Both the position numbers and the translations under genes were made by a program. The notes beneath the pieces are model-generated. The model saw nothing but the letters and a program-made list of their open reading frames with translations. It was not told the DNA's origin and ran no database searches. From Culturomica massiliensis (lineage in GTDB: Bacteria; Bacteroidota; Bacteroidia; Bacteroidales; Marinifilaceae): DNA of 64,000 nucleotides. The stretch's first letter is position 1; the number at the start of each line of letters is the position of its first letter. The stretch lies in NCBI RefSeq assembly GCF_900091655.1, contig NZ_LT594621.1, positions 2,108,001 through 2,172,000 on the forward strand, in the 5' to 3' direction. Of the stretch, positions 36,701 to 45,993 are shown one piece after another.

Positions 36701-36877
36701 ACCGTTCACGTCCGTAGCCGTTCCGGTCTGCGTTCCTTTTATCACAACGGAAACGCCGGGCAGCGGAAGCCCGTCACTTATATCCGTCACAATACCGCTG
36801 ATTGTACGCGTCTGAGCGTAACTCACCTGTAAACCGATAAAAAACAGGAGAGACAATAAACCGATTAGTTTTCTCAT
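33776..36877 (-). CDS. SusC/RagA-family TonB-linked outer-membrane transporter
   Basis: The 1033-residue TonB-dependent transporter has signal peptide MRKLIGLLSLLFFIGLQVSYA. A carboxypeptidase-D-like domain (about 25-105, GIVTDISDGLPLPGVSVVIKG) precedes the SusC signature EEVVVTGYGVTRKKAFTGA. The plug (NPIKALEGTVPGLQM, FIRGRNSLNSGTQPLYVIDGV, GARAANGVIVITTKKG) and a 22-strand barrel ending MFGVTIGF follow. There is no N-terminal STN domain, so it is not set up for anti-sigma signalling. It imports a ligand captured with SusD. It is preceded by a terminator and the two-component genes on the same strand. Confidence 0.94.
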   Translation of the reverse strand: MRKLIGLLSLLFFIGLQVSYAQTRTISGIVTDISDGLPLPGVSVVIKGTQTGTATDVNGRYTIEAAPSDVLIFSFVGMKTQNETVGNRQVINVALESDAQNLEEVVVTGYGVTRKKAFTGAASTVGSKDIADKTDANPIKALEGTVPGLQMNVSSGQPGAPATIFIRGRNSLNSGTQPLYVIDGVPVTAETMGMRSSESQSLSPLSTLSPSDIESMTVLKDATATSIYGARAANGVIVITTKKGRAGKLQVNLTVKLGMEMKPSIPKAYKPLDAKRYTELQVEGLMNDYELYGEGGNAAYYNNVVFGGYFPYTPEGMKDMMYAYLETDGKTNTNWFDEVTRVGFVQEYNLDLQGGGNTETAPKFYTSFNYFNNKALVIGKDLERYSGRFNFSQSPSKLISYGFALNLSYTKTNMGAGGGYFSDPITQAYMQSPLIPVKDENGDWNFNTLNGYNPVAQRSKYGDKSEGKQYRATITPYLTVNFRPDLIFNSRIGIDFYDLKEFGYWSFLQPQGADMRGLGEQGTTTRTLLSITNTLSYIKSINDVHNLNLMVGQEVQKTKENLSYLAASNYPLFNMNQVANAAVPSSASTSKNDFALASFFFNGQYDYMNKYYFSASARADGSSRFGKDHRWAGFWSVGVKYRLTEEDYMASVKSWMNNLTLRASYGTSGNQDVGDSAFAHGWYASRNLFGFGYNYNGLPGSAHEQQGNPKLKWEQTNKFNVGLDVSFLDRITLEFDYYYHRTKDMVFLVPVSRTTGLETIPKNIGKLENQGIEFTINAKVLRLNGFNWDLSLVASHNKNKIVKLSTDEPIEGAITIVEKGRDIYTFKMKKYAGVDPQTGEAQWYKGTTGSEITKNYNEAGKRYVGAASPKFQGSIISRMSYKGFDFSFQLNYSLGGKIYGDNLTYDEQIGGSGFDNTTRYVYDHRWQKPGDRTDVPRFVFGDGSAANNASTRFLMNGRYLKIRTMSLGYTLPKRITDMAHLGSARVFMTADNLYTFCAKNFRGFDPAGIGANGIQWWNYPTPRNIMFGVTIGF

Positions 36878-36985
36878 AAATGTTAGTTTAGATTAGTTAT
36901 AAAAACCTGCTATTGCAACTTTTTTTGATTTGTTTAACGAATTCCAACGTTATCGGTTTCAATACCTCTTAATTTTAACAAAATA

Positions 36986-37012
36986 AAAAAGAGGACCGTA
37001 GTCCTCTTTTAC
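36986..37012. terminator. terminator after the response regulator
   Basis: AAAGAGGAC-cgta-GTCCTCTTT has A and T runs on both sides. It lies between the response-regulator stop and the susC start and should end the two-component transcript on the minus strand. Confidence 0.8.
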
Positions 37013-37033
37013 ATTCGTTAGTAAATTAAAACA

Positions 37034-37687
37034 TCAATTTACTTCGATCATCTTGTTCTTAATGGCATACATGACCAATGCCGCCGTATTGCGGCAACCG
37101 GTTTTACTCAATAAATTAGCCCGATGCTTATCTACCGTCCGCTTACTGATAAACAAAGCCTCTGCAATCTCCTGATTGGATTCCCCCTTGCAAACATGGT
37201 ATAAAATCTCCATCTCCCTATCGGATAATTCATTATCAGGAACATCTGCGGTAGTTTTACTGTTATCCCGCATATTATTCAGAATATTGAACAGCAACTC
37301 TTCCGAAAAAAAATTCTCCCCGGCGGCTACCTTCTGAATTCCCTTGATGACATTTTCGATCCCGGTGTTCTTCAGCATAAAGCCCTTGGCTCCGGCATCG
37401 ATCATCTGATAGTAGTATTGCTCGTCCCCATACATCGACAGGACAATGATTTTCAATTCCGGATGCAAATGCAAAGCTTCCCGGGTGGCCTCGATCCCAT
37501 TCATTTCAGGCATCTCAATATCCATCAGCACCACATCACATTCCGTTAATGGTAAATTTTCAATAAATTCCCGTCCGTTCGAAGCTTCGTAAATATGCTT
37601 TACGAAATCCTGTGTCGACAACAGCAGCTTCAACCCTTCCCTGAACAGCTTATGGTCATCTACCAGATAAAGTTTCAATTTCTGCAT
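37034..37687 (-). CDS. NarL/FixJ-family response regulator
   Basis: The 217-residue protein has receiver domain (LYLVDDHKLFREGLKLLL; phospho-acceptor Asp56 in DVVLMDIEMP; conserved Lys in GFMLKNTG) and a C-terminal LuxR-type helix-turn-helix (LSDREMEILYHVCKGESNQEIAEALFISKRTVDKHRANLL). It binds DNA when phosphorylated. The gene lies 106 bp downstream of the sensor kinase and upstream of the susC/susD operon, which is the most likely target by position only. Confidence 0.92.
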   Translation of the reverse strand: MQKLKLYLVDDHKLFREGLKLLLSTQDFVKHIYEASNGREFIENLPLTECDVVLMDIEMPEMNGIEATREALHLHPELKIIVLSMYGDEQYYYQMIDAGAKGFMLKNTGIENVIKGIQKVAAGENFFSEELLFNILNNMRDNSKTTADVPDNELSDREMEILYHVCKGESNQEIAEALFISKRTVDKHRANLLSKTGCRNTAALVMYAIKNKMIEVN

Positions 37688-37793
37688 ATACTTTCTATAA
37701 TAAGTAATCTGTCAAAATTAATTATACGTTCCAAGGTTGCAACATTCTATATTCAAAAAGGCTACGTAAATATTAAATAAGTCCATGAATTCA

Positions 37794-38735
37794 TCACAAC
37801 TTAATAAATGCCTTCGCCTGCATACCTTTTCCCCGTTCACTCATTATCTCAATTCCCCCGTTACCGGACTTGAGACGATATTGCATATTATCCAACCCCA
37901 TACCGTATTTTGTAGCCTGACGGCTCACATCAAAACCGATACCGTTATCGGTATATGTCAAATATATAATTTCATCGGTAAGCTTCAATTCGATACGGAT
38001 TTTATCCGCCTCGGCATGACGCAAAGTATTATTGATCAATTCACAAATCACCCGGTACATAATCACCTCTACATTATAACCGAACCGGCGGTTTCCGATA
38101 TTGGTTGTAAAACTGATATCGAGAGCTTTTGCCGAACGCAATTTCTTAATAAAAGAATCGACGGCATCCTTCAACCCGAAATTATTCAAAATGTGGGGAC
38201 TGATATTGGCAGAGATATCCCTCACACTGATAATAGCCTCATCTACGGCTTGTTTCAGATTTTGTTTTATTTTTTCATTCACTTCCGGTTTGGCATCCCC
38301 GCTTAATCCCGACAACAACATTTTTACGACACTCAACAAAGGCCCGAGCCCATCGTGCAACTCCTTGGCAAACCGTTGCCGCTCCCGCTCCTCTGTCCGA
38401 ATGACAGCCGAAAGCACTTTATTTTCCGTTTCCCGGCGAATCTCATCCAGACGTCTCATAAACTGAAAAATCTTCCGGATATAAAACACGCCGATCAACA
38501 ACACCAAAGAAATCACAAAAGCCAGACACTTCTGCACCACAGCCAACTCCTCTTCCCATTCCGGGTAGATTGTAGGGAAAAGTTCGAATATACGGGACAC
38601 CACCATCAATATAAATCCCGTTGAAATCAATATCCAGGAAGCATTGAACTTCGTCCGTTTAAACAAGCTGATAGCAATTGCCGCTGCCAGTACCTGAAAC
38701 AACAACGACATATATACCAGAATAGTAGATAGCAT
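37794..38735 (-). CDS. membrane sensor histidine kinase (HisKA_3/NarX-type)
   Basis: The 313-residue kinase begins with three or four hydrophobic helices (residues 1-~90), similar to the 5TM/7TM-type receptors but without a large external domain. The dimerisation/phospho-acceptor helix contains RQRFAKELHDGLGPL with His127, and the ATPase domain contains ELINNTLRHAEA and DNGIGFD. It would phosphorylate the adjacent NarL-type regulator. A membrane or intramembrane signal is likely; the ligand is unknown. Confidence 0.88.
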   Translation of the reverse strand: MLSTILVYMSLLFQVLAAAIAISLFKRTKFNASWILISTGFILMVVSRIFELFPTIYPEWEEELAVVQKCLAFVISLVLLIGVFYIRKIFQFMRRLDEIRRETENKVLSAVIRTEERERQRFAKELHDGLGPLLSVVKMLLSGLSGDAKPEVNEKIKQNLKQAVDEAIISVRDISANISPHILNNFGLKDAVDSFIKKLRSAKALDISFTTNIGNRRFGYNVEVIMYRVICELINNTLRHAEADKIRIELKLTDEIIYLTYTDNGIGFDVSRQATKYGMGLDNMQYRLKSGNGGIEIMSERGKGMQAKAFIKL

Positions 38736-38834
38736 AAATTTGTATTATAGCATTATAAGAATTCCTTGCAGCACCCTCCGACTCTCATTCAAACGGTAAA
38801 TTTATAATTTTTTACGGACAAACATCCTAACTGC

Positions 38835-41153
38835 TTAAAACGGATAACCGATCGCAATATTGAAAACCGTATGCTTCATCCATTTGCCGTTATCAAACAA
38901 TACGAAACGGCTATTTTCAGGTTTCGCCGGATCAGACACTTTTATACCCCAATCGAAGCGCAGCAGGAAAAAACTGGCATCCAGACGTAACCCCGTCCCT
39001 GTGCCGATAGCCAGTTGCCGGTAAAAATCAGCCCCCAGCGTTGCCCCTTTACGGTCTTCGTATTTAGTTATATTCCACACATTGCCGATATCCACAAACA
39101 AAGCCCCCTCCAATAACCAAAAAAGCTTGAACCGGTATTCCACATTCGCTTCCAATTTAAAATCCCCGACACTATTCGGATAATTATCCGTCGCTACATA
39201 AGCTCCGGGACCTAAAGTCCGCGCCTGCCAAGCCCTTATCCCGTTCGCACCGCCTCCGTAAAAAGCTTCTTCCACCGGCAACACCTTCATATTCCCGTAA
39301 GGATAACCGCAACCGATGAAAAAACGATACACTATGGTATTGGCCCGGTTCAGATAATGGTGAAAACGATATTCTCCATCGGCCTTTACATACTGGGCAT
39401 ATTGTACCCCCAAAGCTTCGTAATATGAATCGCCGCTGCTCTTGATACGCTTCACCCCGAACATATTATCGACAGCCCAAAGCAAATTACCGGAACTTTC
39501 CACACTGCTCCTGAAATAATTGTAACTTCCGGGAGTATTCAACTGCTGATCGGTAAAAATAGTCATAAAGTTAGCCGAAAAAATCAAGTGACTCCGGTAA
39601 GCACTCTTTATATAATCACTTTTCAAACCAGACAGAAAAGCAGAATCCACCTTCTGCATCATCACATAATTCAGATCGACCAAATCGAAATTATACCGCC
39701 ACCTCTTATCCGCTTTACGCCACAAATAACCGAATTTCACACTCGCTACCCGACGGTCATAAAAAGGTGTATATTCATAGCTATAAGACAGGGACACCGA
39801 CGTCTTAGGAGCAAAATTGCGACGGAAATCCTTCATCTTAAAAATCGGTAGCCAAAATTGAGGCGTGATAAACTTCAACTCGGCACCCAATTCCCGGGTA
39901 CTGAAAATTTTATTTTCATTCAACTGCTCCTTCTTCAAAGCCCCCCATATACTAAAAGTCAGATTTTCTCCCCCTTGAAACAAATTCCGGTGATTATAAG
40001 TCAGATTACCTCCGACCCCTATATTACCCGAATTATGCGTTCCCTCCAGAAAAACATTATACGACTGACGCTTCATCGGTATCAACTGTACATCACAAAC
40101 CAAAGATTTTACTCCCGTCGTATCCACCTTCTCCTTAAAAACAATATTGATAAACTTAAAGAGATTTAAAGCCTGCAAACGCGAATAAGAATCGACAACC
40201 TTTTGTACATTATAAAGCTCTCCCTCTTTGAATTGAATCGTTTCCTCAATTAACTTCGGCTTGATTTTCAACTTATCGCGGTAGATGATCCCATATCCCC
40301 CATAAGTCGTATCTACATATGAAGAATCCGCACCGGACGCCAGATACAGCGGATCATAATCGAAATTGATATTGATTTCGCCTATCCTGAACTTCCGGTA
40401 GGCAGAGGAATCCGCAGGATTACCGATCACACTCAACAACAAATGGGCTTTATCAACCTCCTGTCCCTGAATAGTATCCGCATAAAACTGGATGAAATTT
40501 TTAGAGAAATTGAAATATCCTTTTTCCCGAAGCATACGCGTAACCCGTTCCCGTTCCGATTCCAACAAATCCATATCCAAGGGTTTACCCGTCTTCAACA
40601 GACTATGTACCGAATCGGCCAGGACAATTTGCATCAGCTCCGTCGAATCCTCCAGCTGATTCTGCACATAATCCTGCTTATCCCGGTATCCGAACTCCTC
40701 GATTACCGTCTGTTTTCCCGGAGATATCCGGTATTCCACATTTGCTTTCTTATTTTTATAGATAACGGTATCCGATATCGAAGCATGATAATACCCCTTA
40801 TTATTCAGATACAACTTCAGTTGTGCCAGACTCCGCTGCGTATGAAAATCATTATAAACGACAGGAGCTTCTCCAATCGTACGCAACCACTTGTTAAAGC
40901 GTTTCTCTCCGTTACGGCCGCTTAAATTATACATCCCCAAATGAAAGCGCAGTACCCCTAAAATACGGGTATTGGGTTTCTGCCGAATATTTTTCTTTAA
41001 ATCCGACCGGCTAACGGCTTTATCGTCCGTTTTAACAGTCACTTTATTGAGCAAATATTCATTTTCACCGATATATTTCGTCGGGGAACAAGCATAAAAC
41101 AACAACAACAACAGACCGACAAATACGATCTTATATCCGGTATACCTCTCCAA
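38835..41153 (-). CDS. second TamL-like BamA/TamA-family lipoprotein barrel
   Basis: The 772-residue Omp85-family protein has lipoprotein signal (VGLLLLLFYACSPTKYIGENEY), POTRA-like repeats (about 40-340) and a barrel with NGIRAWQARTLGPGAY, LEANVEYRFKL, GALFVDIGNVW and final GYPF. It resembles the TamL at 25.2 kb but has no TamB partner. The only usable start is a TTG at 41153: a stop codon (TAG) immediately precedes it in frame, and the next ATG would remove the lipobox. It is divergent from the SpoU methyltransferase gene. Confidence 0.85.
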   Translation of the reverse strand: MERYTGYKIVFVGLLLLLFYACSPTKYIGENEYLLNKVTVKTDDKAVSRSDLKKNIRQKPNTRILGVLRFHLGMYNLSGRNGEKRFNKWLRTIGEAPVVYNDFHTQRSLAQLKLYLNNKGYYHASISDTVIYKNKKANVEYRISPGKQTVIEEFGYRDKQDYVQNQLEDSTELMQIVLADSVHSLLKTGKPLDMDLLESERERVTRMLREKGYFNFSKNFIQFYADTIQGQEVDKAHLLLSVIGNPADSSAYRKFRIGEININFDYDPLYLASGADSSYVDTTYGGYGIIYRDKLKIKPKLIEETIQFKEGELYNVQKVVDSYSRLQALNLFKFINIVFKEKVDTTGVKSLVCDVQLIPMKRQSYNVFLEGTHNSGNIGVGGNLTYNHRNLFQGGENLTFSIWGALKKEQLNENKIFSTRELGAELKFITPQFWLPIFKMKDFRRNFAPKTSVSLSYSYEYTPFYDRRVASVKFGYLWRKADKRWRYNFDLVDLNYVMMQKVDSAFLSGLKSDYIKSAYRSHLIFSANFMTIFTDQQLNTPGSYNYFRSSVESSGNLLWAVDNMFGVKRIKSSGDSYYEALGVQYAQYVKADGEYRFHHYLNRANTIVYRFFIGCGYPYGNMKVLPVEEAFYGGGANGIRAWQARTLGPGAYVATDNYPNSVGDFKLEANVEYRFKLFWLLEGALFVDIGNVWNITKYEDRKGATLGADFYRQLAIGTGTGLRLDASFFLLRFDWGIKVSDPAKPENSRFVLFDNGKWMKHTVFNIAIGYPF

Positions 41154-41169
41154 CTATCAAAAATGTTAT

Positions 41170-41177
41170 TATTTTTG
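41170..41177 (+). promoter_or_regulatory. putative -7 element (TATTTTTG) for the SpoU methyltransferase
   Basis: It matches TAnnTTTG and gives a leader of about 70 nt. No -33 TTTG is seen. Confidence 0.35.
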
Positions 41178-41252
41178 TAAGCGAAATACAACTCATTCGG
41201 ATTTAGGTTTCAAAATAAGGAAATACCTAAATCTGAAATTCCGATTCACAGT

Positions 41253-42014
41253 ATGCTAAGCAAACATGTAACAAAAATAATCCAAAGTCTTGAAAAAAAG
41301 AAATTCAGAGATAAATATAATCTCTTCAAGACAGAAGGTGGAAAATTGGTAAGCGAACTGCTGCAATCCGATCTGAAAATCGATATGCTGTTGGCTTATC
41401 CGCAATGGCTTGCATCACATCCGGACATACAAGGGGTACGGGAAATTGTAGAAGTAAACGAACGGGAAATGCATACCATTTCCAATTTCCAGTCATTACC
41501 GGAAGTAATAGCATTAGCCGAAATTCCGGAATACCGGTACACAGAAACCGAGATCCGGCAATCCCTTTCCCTGGTTCTAAACGGCATTCAGGACCCGGGA
41601 AATCTGGGTACGATATTACGGGTAGCCGATTGGTTCGGAATCCGGTACGTTTTTTGCGATATGGATTGCGCCGGAGCATTCAGTCCGAAATGTGTTCAAG
41701 CCAGCATGGGAGCTGTTTTCCGGGTGAAAACGATCTATACGAACCTGGTCGGTTTGCTGAAAAAATTCAGCTCCCCGGAATTCCATTGCTATGGAACCTT
41801 TCTGAACGGAGAAAATATTTATAAAACGGAATTATCAGCCAAAGGCTTTATCATTATGGGCAACGAAGGCAGAGGTATTTGTCCGGAACTCGAATCCTGC
41901 ATCGACAGTAAACTGACCATTCCGAGTTTTGCTGACAGTACTTATTCGACGGAATCGCTGAATGTAGGAGTCGCTACCGGTATTATTTTATCGGAATTCA
42001 AACGGAACAACTAA
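41253..42014 (+). CDS. TrmH/SpoU-family RNA 2'-O-methyltransferase
   Basis: The 253-residue protein has an N-terminal substrate-binding domain (KKFRDKYNLFKTEGGKLVSELL) and SPOUT knot motifs: motif 1 NGIQDPGNLGTILRVADWFG, motif 2 IIMGNEGRGI and motif 3 IPSFADSTYSTESLNVGVAT. It methylates the 2'-oxygen of a nucleotide in rRNA or tRNA; the exact target cannot be told. A PorT-like barrel gene follows 44 bp downstream in the same direction. Confidence 0.88.
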   Translation: MLSKHVTKIIQSLEKKKFRDKYNLFKTEGGKLVSELLQSDLKIDMLLAYPQWLASHPDIQGVREIVEVNEREMHTISNFQSLPEVIALAEIPEYRYTETEIRQSLSLVLNGIQDPGNLGTILRVADWFGIRYVFCDMDCAGAFSPKCVQASMGAVFRVKTIYTNLVGLLKKFSSPEFHCYGTFLNGENIYKTELSAKGFIIMGNEGRGICPELESCIDSKLTIPSFADSTYSTESLNVGVATGIILSEFKRNN

Positions 42015-42058
42015 TTTTAAATAACGTAAAAATAATCAAATCAATTAAAACGCTAAAT

Positions 42059-42640
42059 ATGAAAAAACTGTTTATTCTTTTGGCCGTTTGCCTGGGTACA
42101 TTGACCTGTATGGCACAATCTCCGCTGAATTTCGGTATTCACGGAGGTATTTCCAACACCAAAATCAAAGTAAAAGACGTACCTACTGTGTTAAAAAACG
42201 GTTCCAATACCGGCTACATGTTCGGTGTATTTGCCCGTGTCAACCTGGGACCGCTATATGTAGAGCCCTCTTTAAACTACTCGCATAAAGAGGGAGAAGT
42301 GAAAGGAGACGGTTATAGCAGTTCCCTGAAATACAATTCGTTCGACATTCCGTTAATGGTAGGGCTGCATATCTTAGACTTACCGATCGTAAAACTCAGG
42401 GCTTATCTGGGACCGGTTGTGTCTTTTACAGGTAAATTAAAATGGGACAAAGGAGACTTCGGCAATGCAATCGACAACGACAAAACCATGTGGAACGGAA
42501 AAATCGGTGTCGGTGTCGACGTATGGAAATTGACCTTCGATATCGACTATGAGAAGGGACTCAAAAAATTCCAGAACGACGAAATCAAAATCAAAGCTCC
42601 CCGTTCCTTTAATTTTACCCTTGGATTCAAGATCATCTAA
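42059..42640 (+). CDS. PorT-like outer-membrane beta-barrel protein
   Basis: The 193-residue protein has signal peptide MKKLFILLAVCLGTLTCMAQ and a short barrel of alternating strands (FGIHGGISNTKIKV, YVEPSLNYSHKEG, FDIPLMVGLHI, and final FNFTLGFKII). It fits the outer-membrane beta-barrel / PorT family common in Bacteroidetes; specific function unknown. It ends at a bidirectional terminator that separates it from the restriction operon. Confidence 0.8.
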   Translation: MKKLFILLAVCLGTLTCMAQSPLNFGIHGGISNTKIKVKDVPTVLKNGSNTGYMFGVFARVNLGPLYVEPSLNYSHKEGEVKGDGYSSSLKYNSFDIPLMVGLHILDLPIVKLRAYLGPVVSFTGKLKWDKGDFGNAIDNDKTMWNGKIGVGVDVWKLTFDIDYEKGLKKFQNDEIKIKAPRSFNFTLGFKII

Positions 42641-42675
42641 AAACGAATCGTAAATTACAGAATCGTAATACATAA

Positions 42676-42713
42676 AAAGAGTCGCAAACCATTCGGGATT
42701 TTGCGACTCTTTA
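42676..42713. terminator. bidirectional terminator at the left edge of the restriction island
   Basis: AAAGAGTCGCAAA (42676-42688) pairs with TTTGCGACTCTTT (42700-42712), with A and T runs outside. It can end the PorT-like gene (plus) and hsdR (minus). Confidence 0.85.
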
Positions 42714-42753
42714 TTTAGGAATACAAATACTTTAAAACAAACGGATATAATTC

Positions 42754-45700
42754 TCATTCATGTTTCTTATAATTCTCTACCTGCTCTAAAACTTTCTGAA
42801 AGACTTCCTCGTCCCACTGGGGCGGGTAACCCTCTTTGTAGAGAAGGTAAGTAAGCTGGCTGGCGAGTTTGCTTTTTAGGTTGTCATTATTCAACCAATC
42901 TGCATAGATGGCGGTATCATCTATTAGAATTTTGATTTTCTTAGCCAATTCTATACAACGATCATCCGCATACTCAAAGTTATGCTTGTCACGAACTTCT
43001 ACAAGGACATCAAAAAATGCTTTCTCTTCGAAAGTGATACCCAAAACCTTGAATTTCTCGCTGTCAGCTTTTAGTTCTTTCAGAATATTCATTAACTTGT
43101 TCGAAAGTCCGTTGATTTTGTATGAAACGATATCACATACCTCATTCACTACGTTCTGTGTCACTTCGTTGGTAAATGTCAGCTTATCACGTGTATTATA
43201 GGCATCTATCGTATCTTCAAGCATTTTCTGGAAATGTTCAGCCTGAATCTTGTTTGTCCGGCTGTATGCTCTGATGGCTTTAGCGACAAGTTTACAAAGA
43301 ATCTGGAACTTGGTGAATGGCATTTTTATTTCATCGACCTCTTTGGCAAATGAGTCGCTGAAAATATTTTCTTCAACACCTTCATTTATTACTCGTTCTA
43401 CACCACTTGCAAGAATTGCTTCCTGAACCATCTGTTCCACGTGCCTGTTCATGTTCTCCGTATCGTGCTCTGTGGTGGTCATTTTGTTCACGTATGAGCA
43501 GATACCCATAAAGCATTGGCTCCATGTTACTTCTTCGTCTGTCAGAATACCGGCTGGGTTACAGATATTATAAGCAGAGCGCAGCCGTTTAACATGTTCC
43601 TTGAAAAGTTTGAGGAAGGAAATCTCTCCTTTTCGTTCCACACTGTTGGCAAGGACATATTCAGCCGCTTCCTGAATGAACTGAAGTCGGGCAAGGTCAT
43701 TGTTCCCGAAAAAACGGTCAAATACCAACCCAGACAATCGCTCTTGCAAAAGTTGCAATTCGTTCTGCAATACTTCACGTGCAACCTCCAAATCTTCCTG
43801 AGGTCCGACTTCACCACCATATTTTTTCATGGCCTTTTTCATCTCTTCGCGGATACCTATGTAGTCGATGATAAAGCCACACTCTTTTGTGCCGAATTTA
43901 CGGTTTACACGCGAAATGGTCTGAATAAGCGTATGTTTAGATAGCGGTTTGTCGTTGTAAAGCATCGTCAGGCATGGTACATCGAATCCGGTAATCCACA
44001 TATCTACATTGATGGAGATATGGAAATTCGATTTTTCCGATTTGAACTCTGCATCAAGAAACTTACGATATTCCTTGTCGCCAAGCAGATTGTAAAGTTC
44101 ATTTTCATCATCCTTGTCACGTGTCATGACCATATTGACAAAAGCGATGTCGCTAAGTTTTTCCTTTTCGTCTGCAGTCAATATAAGTTCGTTCAATGCT
44201 TTCTTCTTCTCAAACCAGTCAGGCTGCATCTCCCGCATGATTTTATACAACCTGAATGCTATTTTGCGGTCGGCGCAAGTAATCATAGCCTTTTGCAAAC
44301 GGTCTGTTGTCTCAGTCCGACGCTTATAGTCTTCGATAATGTCTTTGGCAACACGATGCAGGACATCTTCATCACCGATAATCACCTCCATACTTGACAT
44401 GGCGGCCTTGCTCTTGGCAATATCCTCCGGCGTTGCCCCTTCGTCTGCACATAGGCGATAATACTTTTCTACTTTCTCTGCCTGTTCTTTATTGAGGAAC
44501 ACACGAGCTAATCGAGGATCATATTTGATTGGGACAGTGATGCCGTCATCCTCTGACTCCTTCATCGTATATTGATCTACAACCTTCCCAAATACATGTA
44601 CAGTTTCGTCAATGGGTGTTCCTGTAAAACCTACAAATGTAGCGTTCGGCAATGCATCCCGCAGATATTTGGCAAAGCCATATGTGATTTTCGCTCCTAT
44701 CTTGTCGGCTTCTCCTTCGGTTTGGATGGATAGTTTAGAACCTATATTATTTTGGGAGCGATGCGCTTCATCACTTAGGCAAATGACATTGGAACGCTCT
44801 GCAAGCAATCCTGTAGTCTCTGCGAATTTCTGAATCGTGGTAATATAGACCCCGCCAGTCTTGCGCATACTCATCTCTTCTGCAAGTTCCTTTCTTGTTT
44901 CAAAGACTTTTACAGCTTCGTCTTCAAGGTATTGTTTCGAACGGCAGAATAGTTTTCCGGTCTGTGTCTCCAAATCCTCCCTATCTACTATGATGAGAAT
45001 AGTAGGGCTACCCAGTTGCTTTCTGCATCGCAAAGCCAATTGGCGGGCAAGGAACAACATTGTATATGTTTTTCCACACCCTGTGGCTCCGAAATATGTA
45101 CCGCCCTTACCATCACCTCCGACAGAACGCAAATGATTCAGAATATGGTCTCGCAGTTTGCGTGTAGCAAAGAACTGTGGATAACGGCATACAATTTCAG
45201 TCGTGTCATCCTCTTTTGTAGGATCAGGGAAATAAACATAGTCCCGCAATATCTCCAATATACGTTCCGGAGAAAGTGCTCCGCGAATAAGTGTACGCAG
45301 TGTGTCAAGTCCCTTTCCTGCTTTGTCTTCATTATCAATCTTTTTCCATTCGTAGAAAAATTCAAATGGCGTGTATGTCGTACCCAAAGCATTTTTTGCA
45401 CCGTCGCTAATTACCGCCAATGCACAATATTTCAGCAATACCGGAATATCCCGCATATAGCGTGTGCAAATCTGCGTATGCGCATCGCGTATAGTAGCGT
45501 TTTGTTTGGTCGGGTTTTTCAACTCGATAATACAGACGGGTATGCCGTTTATGAAAAGCAATATGTCAGGACGGCGATTTTCACGTCCCTGTTCCATAAC
45601 AAACTGATTGACACAACGGAAAATATTATGGTCGGGATGCTTAAAGTCGATATATTCCAAACGAAACGGATTATCCCGACCATCGCTATATGCAAAGTCA

Positions 45701-45981
45701 TAACCGTCACGATAAAGCAAAAAAGTATTCCGGAGAGCGTAATAGTCATTCTGACCGCCTATATTGCGCAAATTGGCGACAATGCCGTCCATCTCGGAGG
45801 ATGTCAAATTCTTATCCTTGTATTGATCAGCAAGAAAACTTCTTAAATCCTCTTCGATGAGTGGGTCGGTATATTTTCTGTGAATGTCATCACCAAATGC
45901 ATATTGCCAATGTGTCTCACGGAGGAGCTCGATGGTTGCTTCCTCGAATTGACTTTCATAATATTTCCCTTTGTTTGCCAT
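42754..45981 (-). CDS. hsdR: type I restriction enzyme, R subunit
   Basis: The 1075-residue subunit has the nuclease domain at the N-terminus (RPDILLFINGIPVCIIELKN, a PDDEXK site around residues 137-152) and the SF2 motor with Walker A GATGCGKTYT near residue 300. The DEAH box is SDEAHRSQ near 400, motif III TFVGFTGTPID follows, and the helicase C half has HTLIQTISRVNRKFG. A C-terminal helical part binds the M2S core. It cuts DNA away from unmethylated sites after ATP-driven translocation. It is the last gene of the operon, starting 12 bp after hsdS. Confidence 0.96.
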   Translation of the reverse strand: MANKGKYYESQFEEATIELLRETHWQYAFGDDIHRKYTDPLIEEDLRSFLADQYKDKNLTSSEMDGIVANLRNIGGQNDYYALRNTFLLYRDGYDFAYSDGRDNPFRLEYIDFKHPDHNIFRCVNQFVMEQGRENRRPDILLFINGIPVCIIELKNPTKQNATIRDAHTQICTRYMRDIPVLLKYCALAVISDGAKNALGTTYTPFEFFYEWKKIDNEDKAGKGLDTLRTLIRGALSPERILEILRDYVYFPDPTKEDDTTEIVCRYPQFFATRKLRDHILNHLRSVGGDGKGGTYFGATGCGKTYTMLFLARQLALRCRKQLGSPTILIIVDREDLETQTGKLFCRSKQYLEDEAVKVFETRKELAEEMSMRKTGGVYITTIQKFAETTGLLAERSNVICLSDEAHRSQNNIGSKLSIQTEGEADKIGAKITYGFAKYLRDALPNATFVGFTGTPIDETVHVFGKVVDQYTMKESEDDGITVPIKYDPRLARVFLNKEQAEKVEKYYRLCADEGATPEDIAKSKAAMSSMEVIIGDEDVLHRVAKDIIEDYKRRTETTDRLQKAMITCADRKIAFRLYKIMREMQPDWFEKKKALNELILTADEKEKLSDIAFVNMVMTRDKDDENELYNLLGDKEYRKFLDAEFKSEKSNFHISINVDMWITGFDVPCLTMLYNDKPLSKHTLIQTISRVNRKFGTKECGFIIDYIGIREEMKKAMKKYGGEVGPQEDLEVAREVLQNELQLLQERLSGLVFDRFFGNNDLARLQFIQEAAEYVLANSVERKGEISFLKLFKEHVKRLRSAYNICNPAGILTDEEVTWSQCFMGICSYVNKMTTTEHDTENMNRHVEQMVQEAILASGVERVINEGVEENIFSDSFAKEVDEIKMPFTKFQILCKLVAKAIRAYSRTNKIQAEHFQKMLEDTIDAYNTRDKLTFTNEVTQNVVNEVCDIVSYKINGLSNKLMNILKELKADSEKFKVLGITFEEKAFFDVLVEVRDKHNFEYADDRCIELAKKIKILIDDTAIYADWLNNDNLKSKLASQLTYLLYKEGYPPQWDEEVFQKVLEQVENYKKHE

Positions 45982-45993
45982 AATCGCTGCTAT

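Noticed and set aside
45016..45846. 276-codon plus-strand frame
   Set aside because: Antisense to hsdR with no recognisable motif; the hsdR frame has all expected nuclease and helicase motifs.
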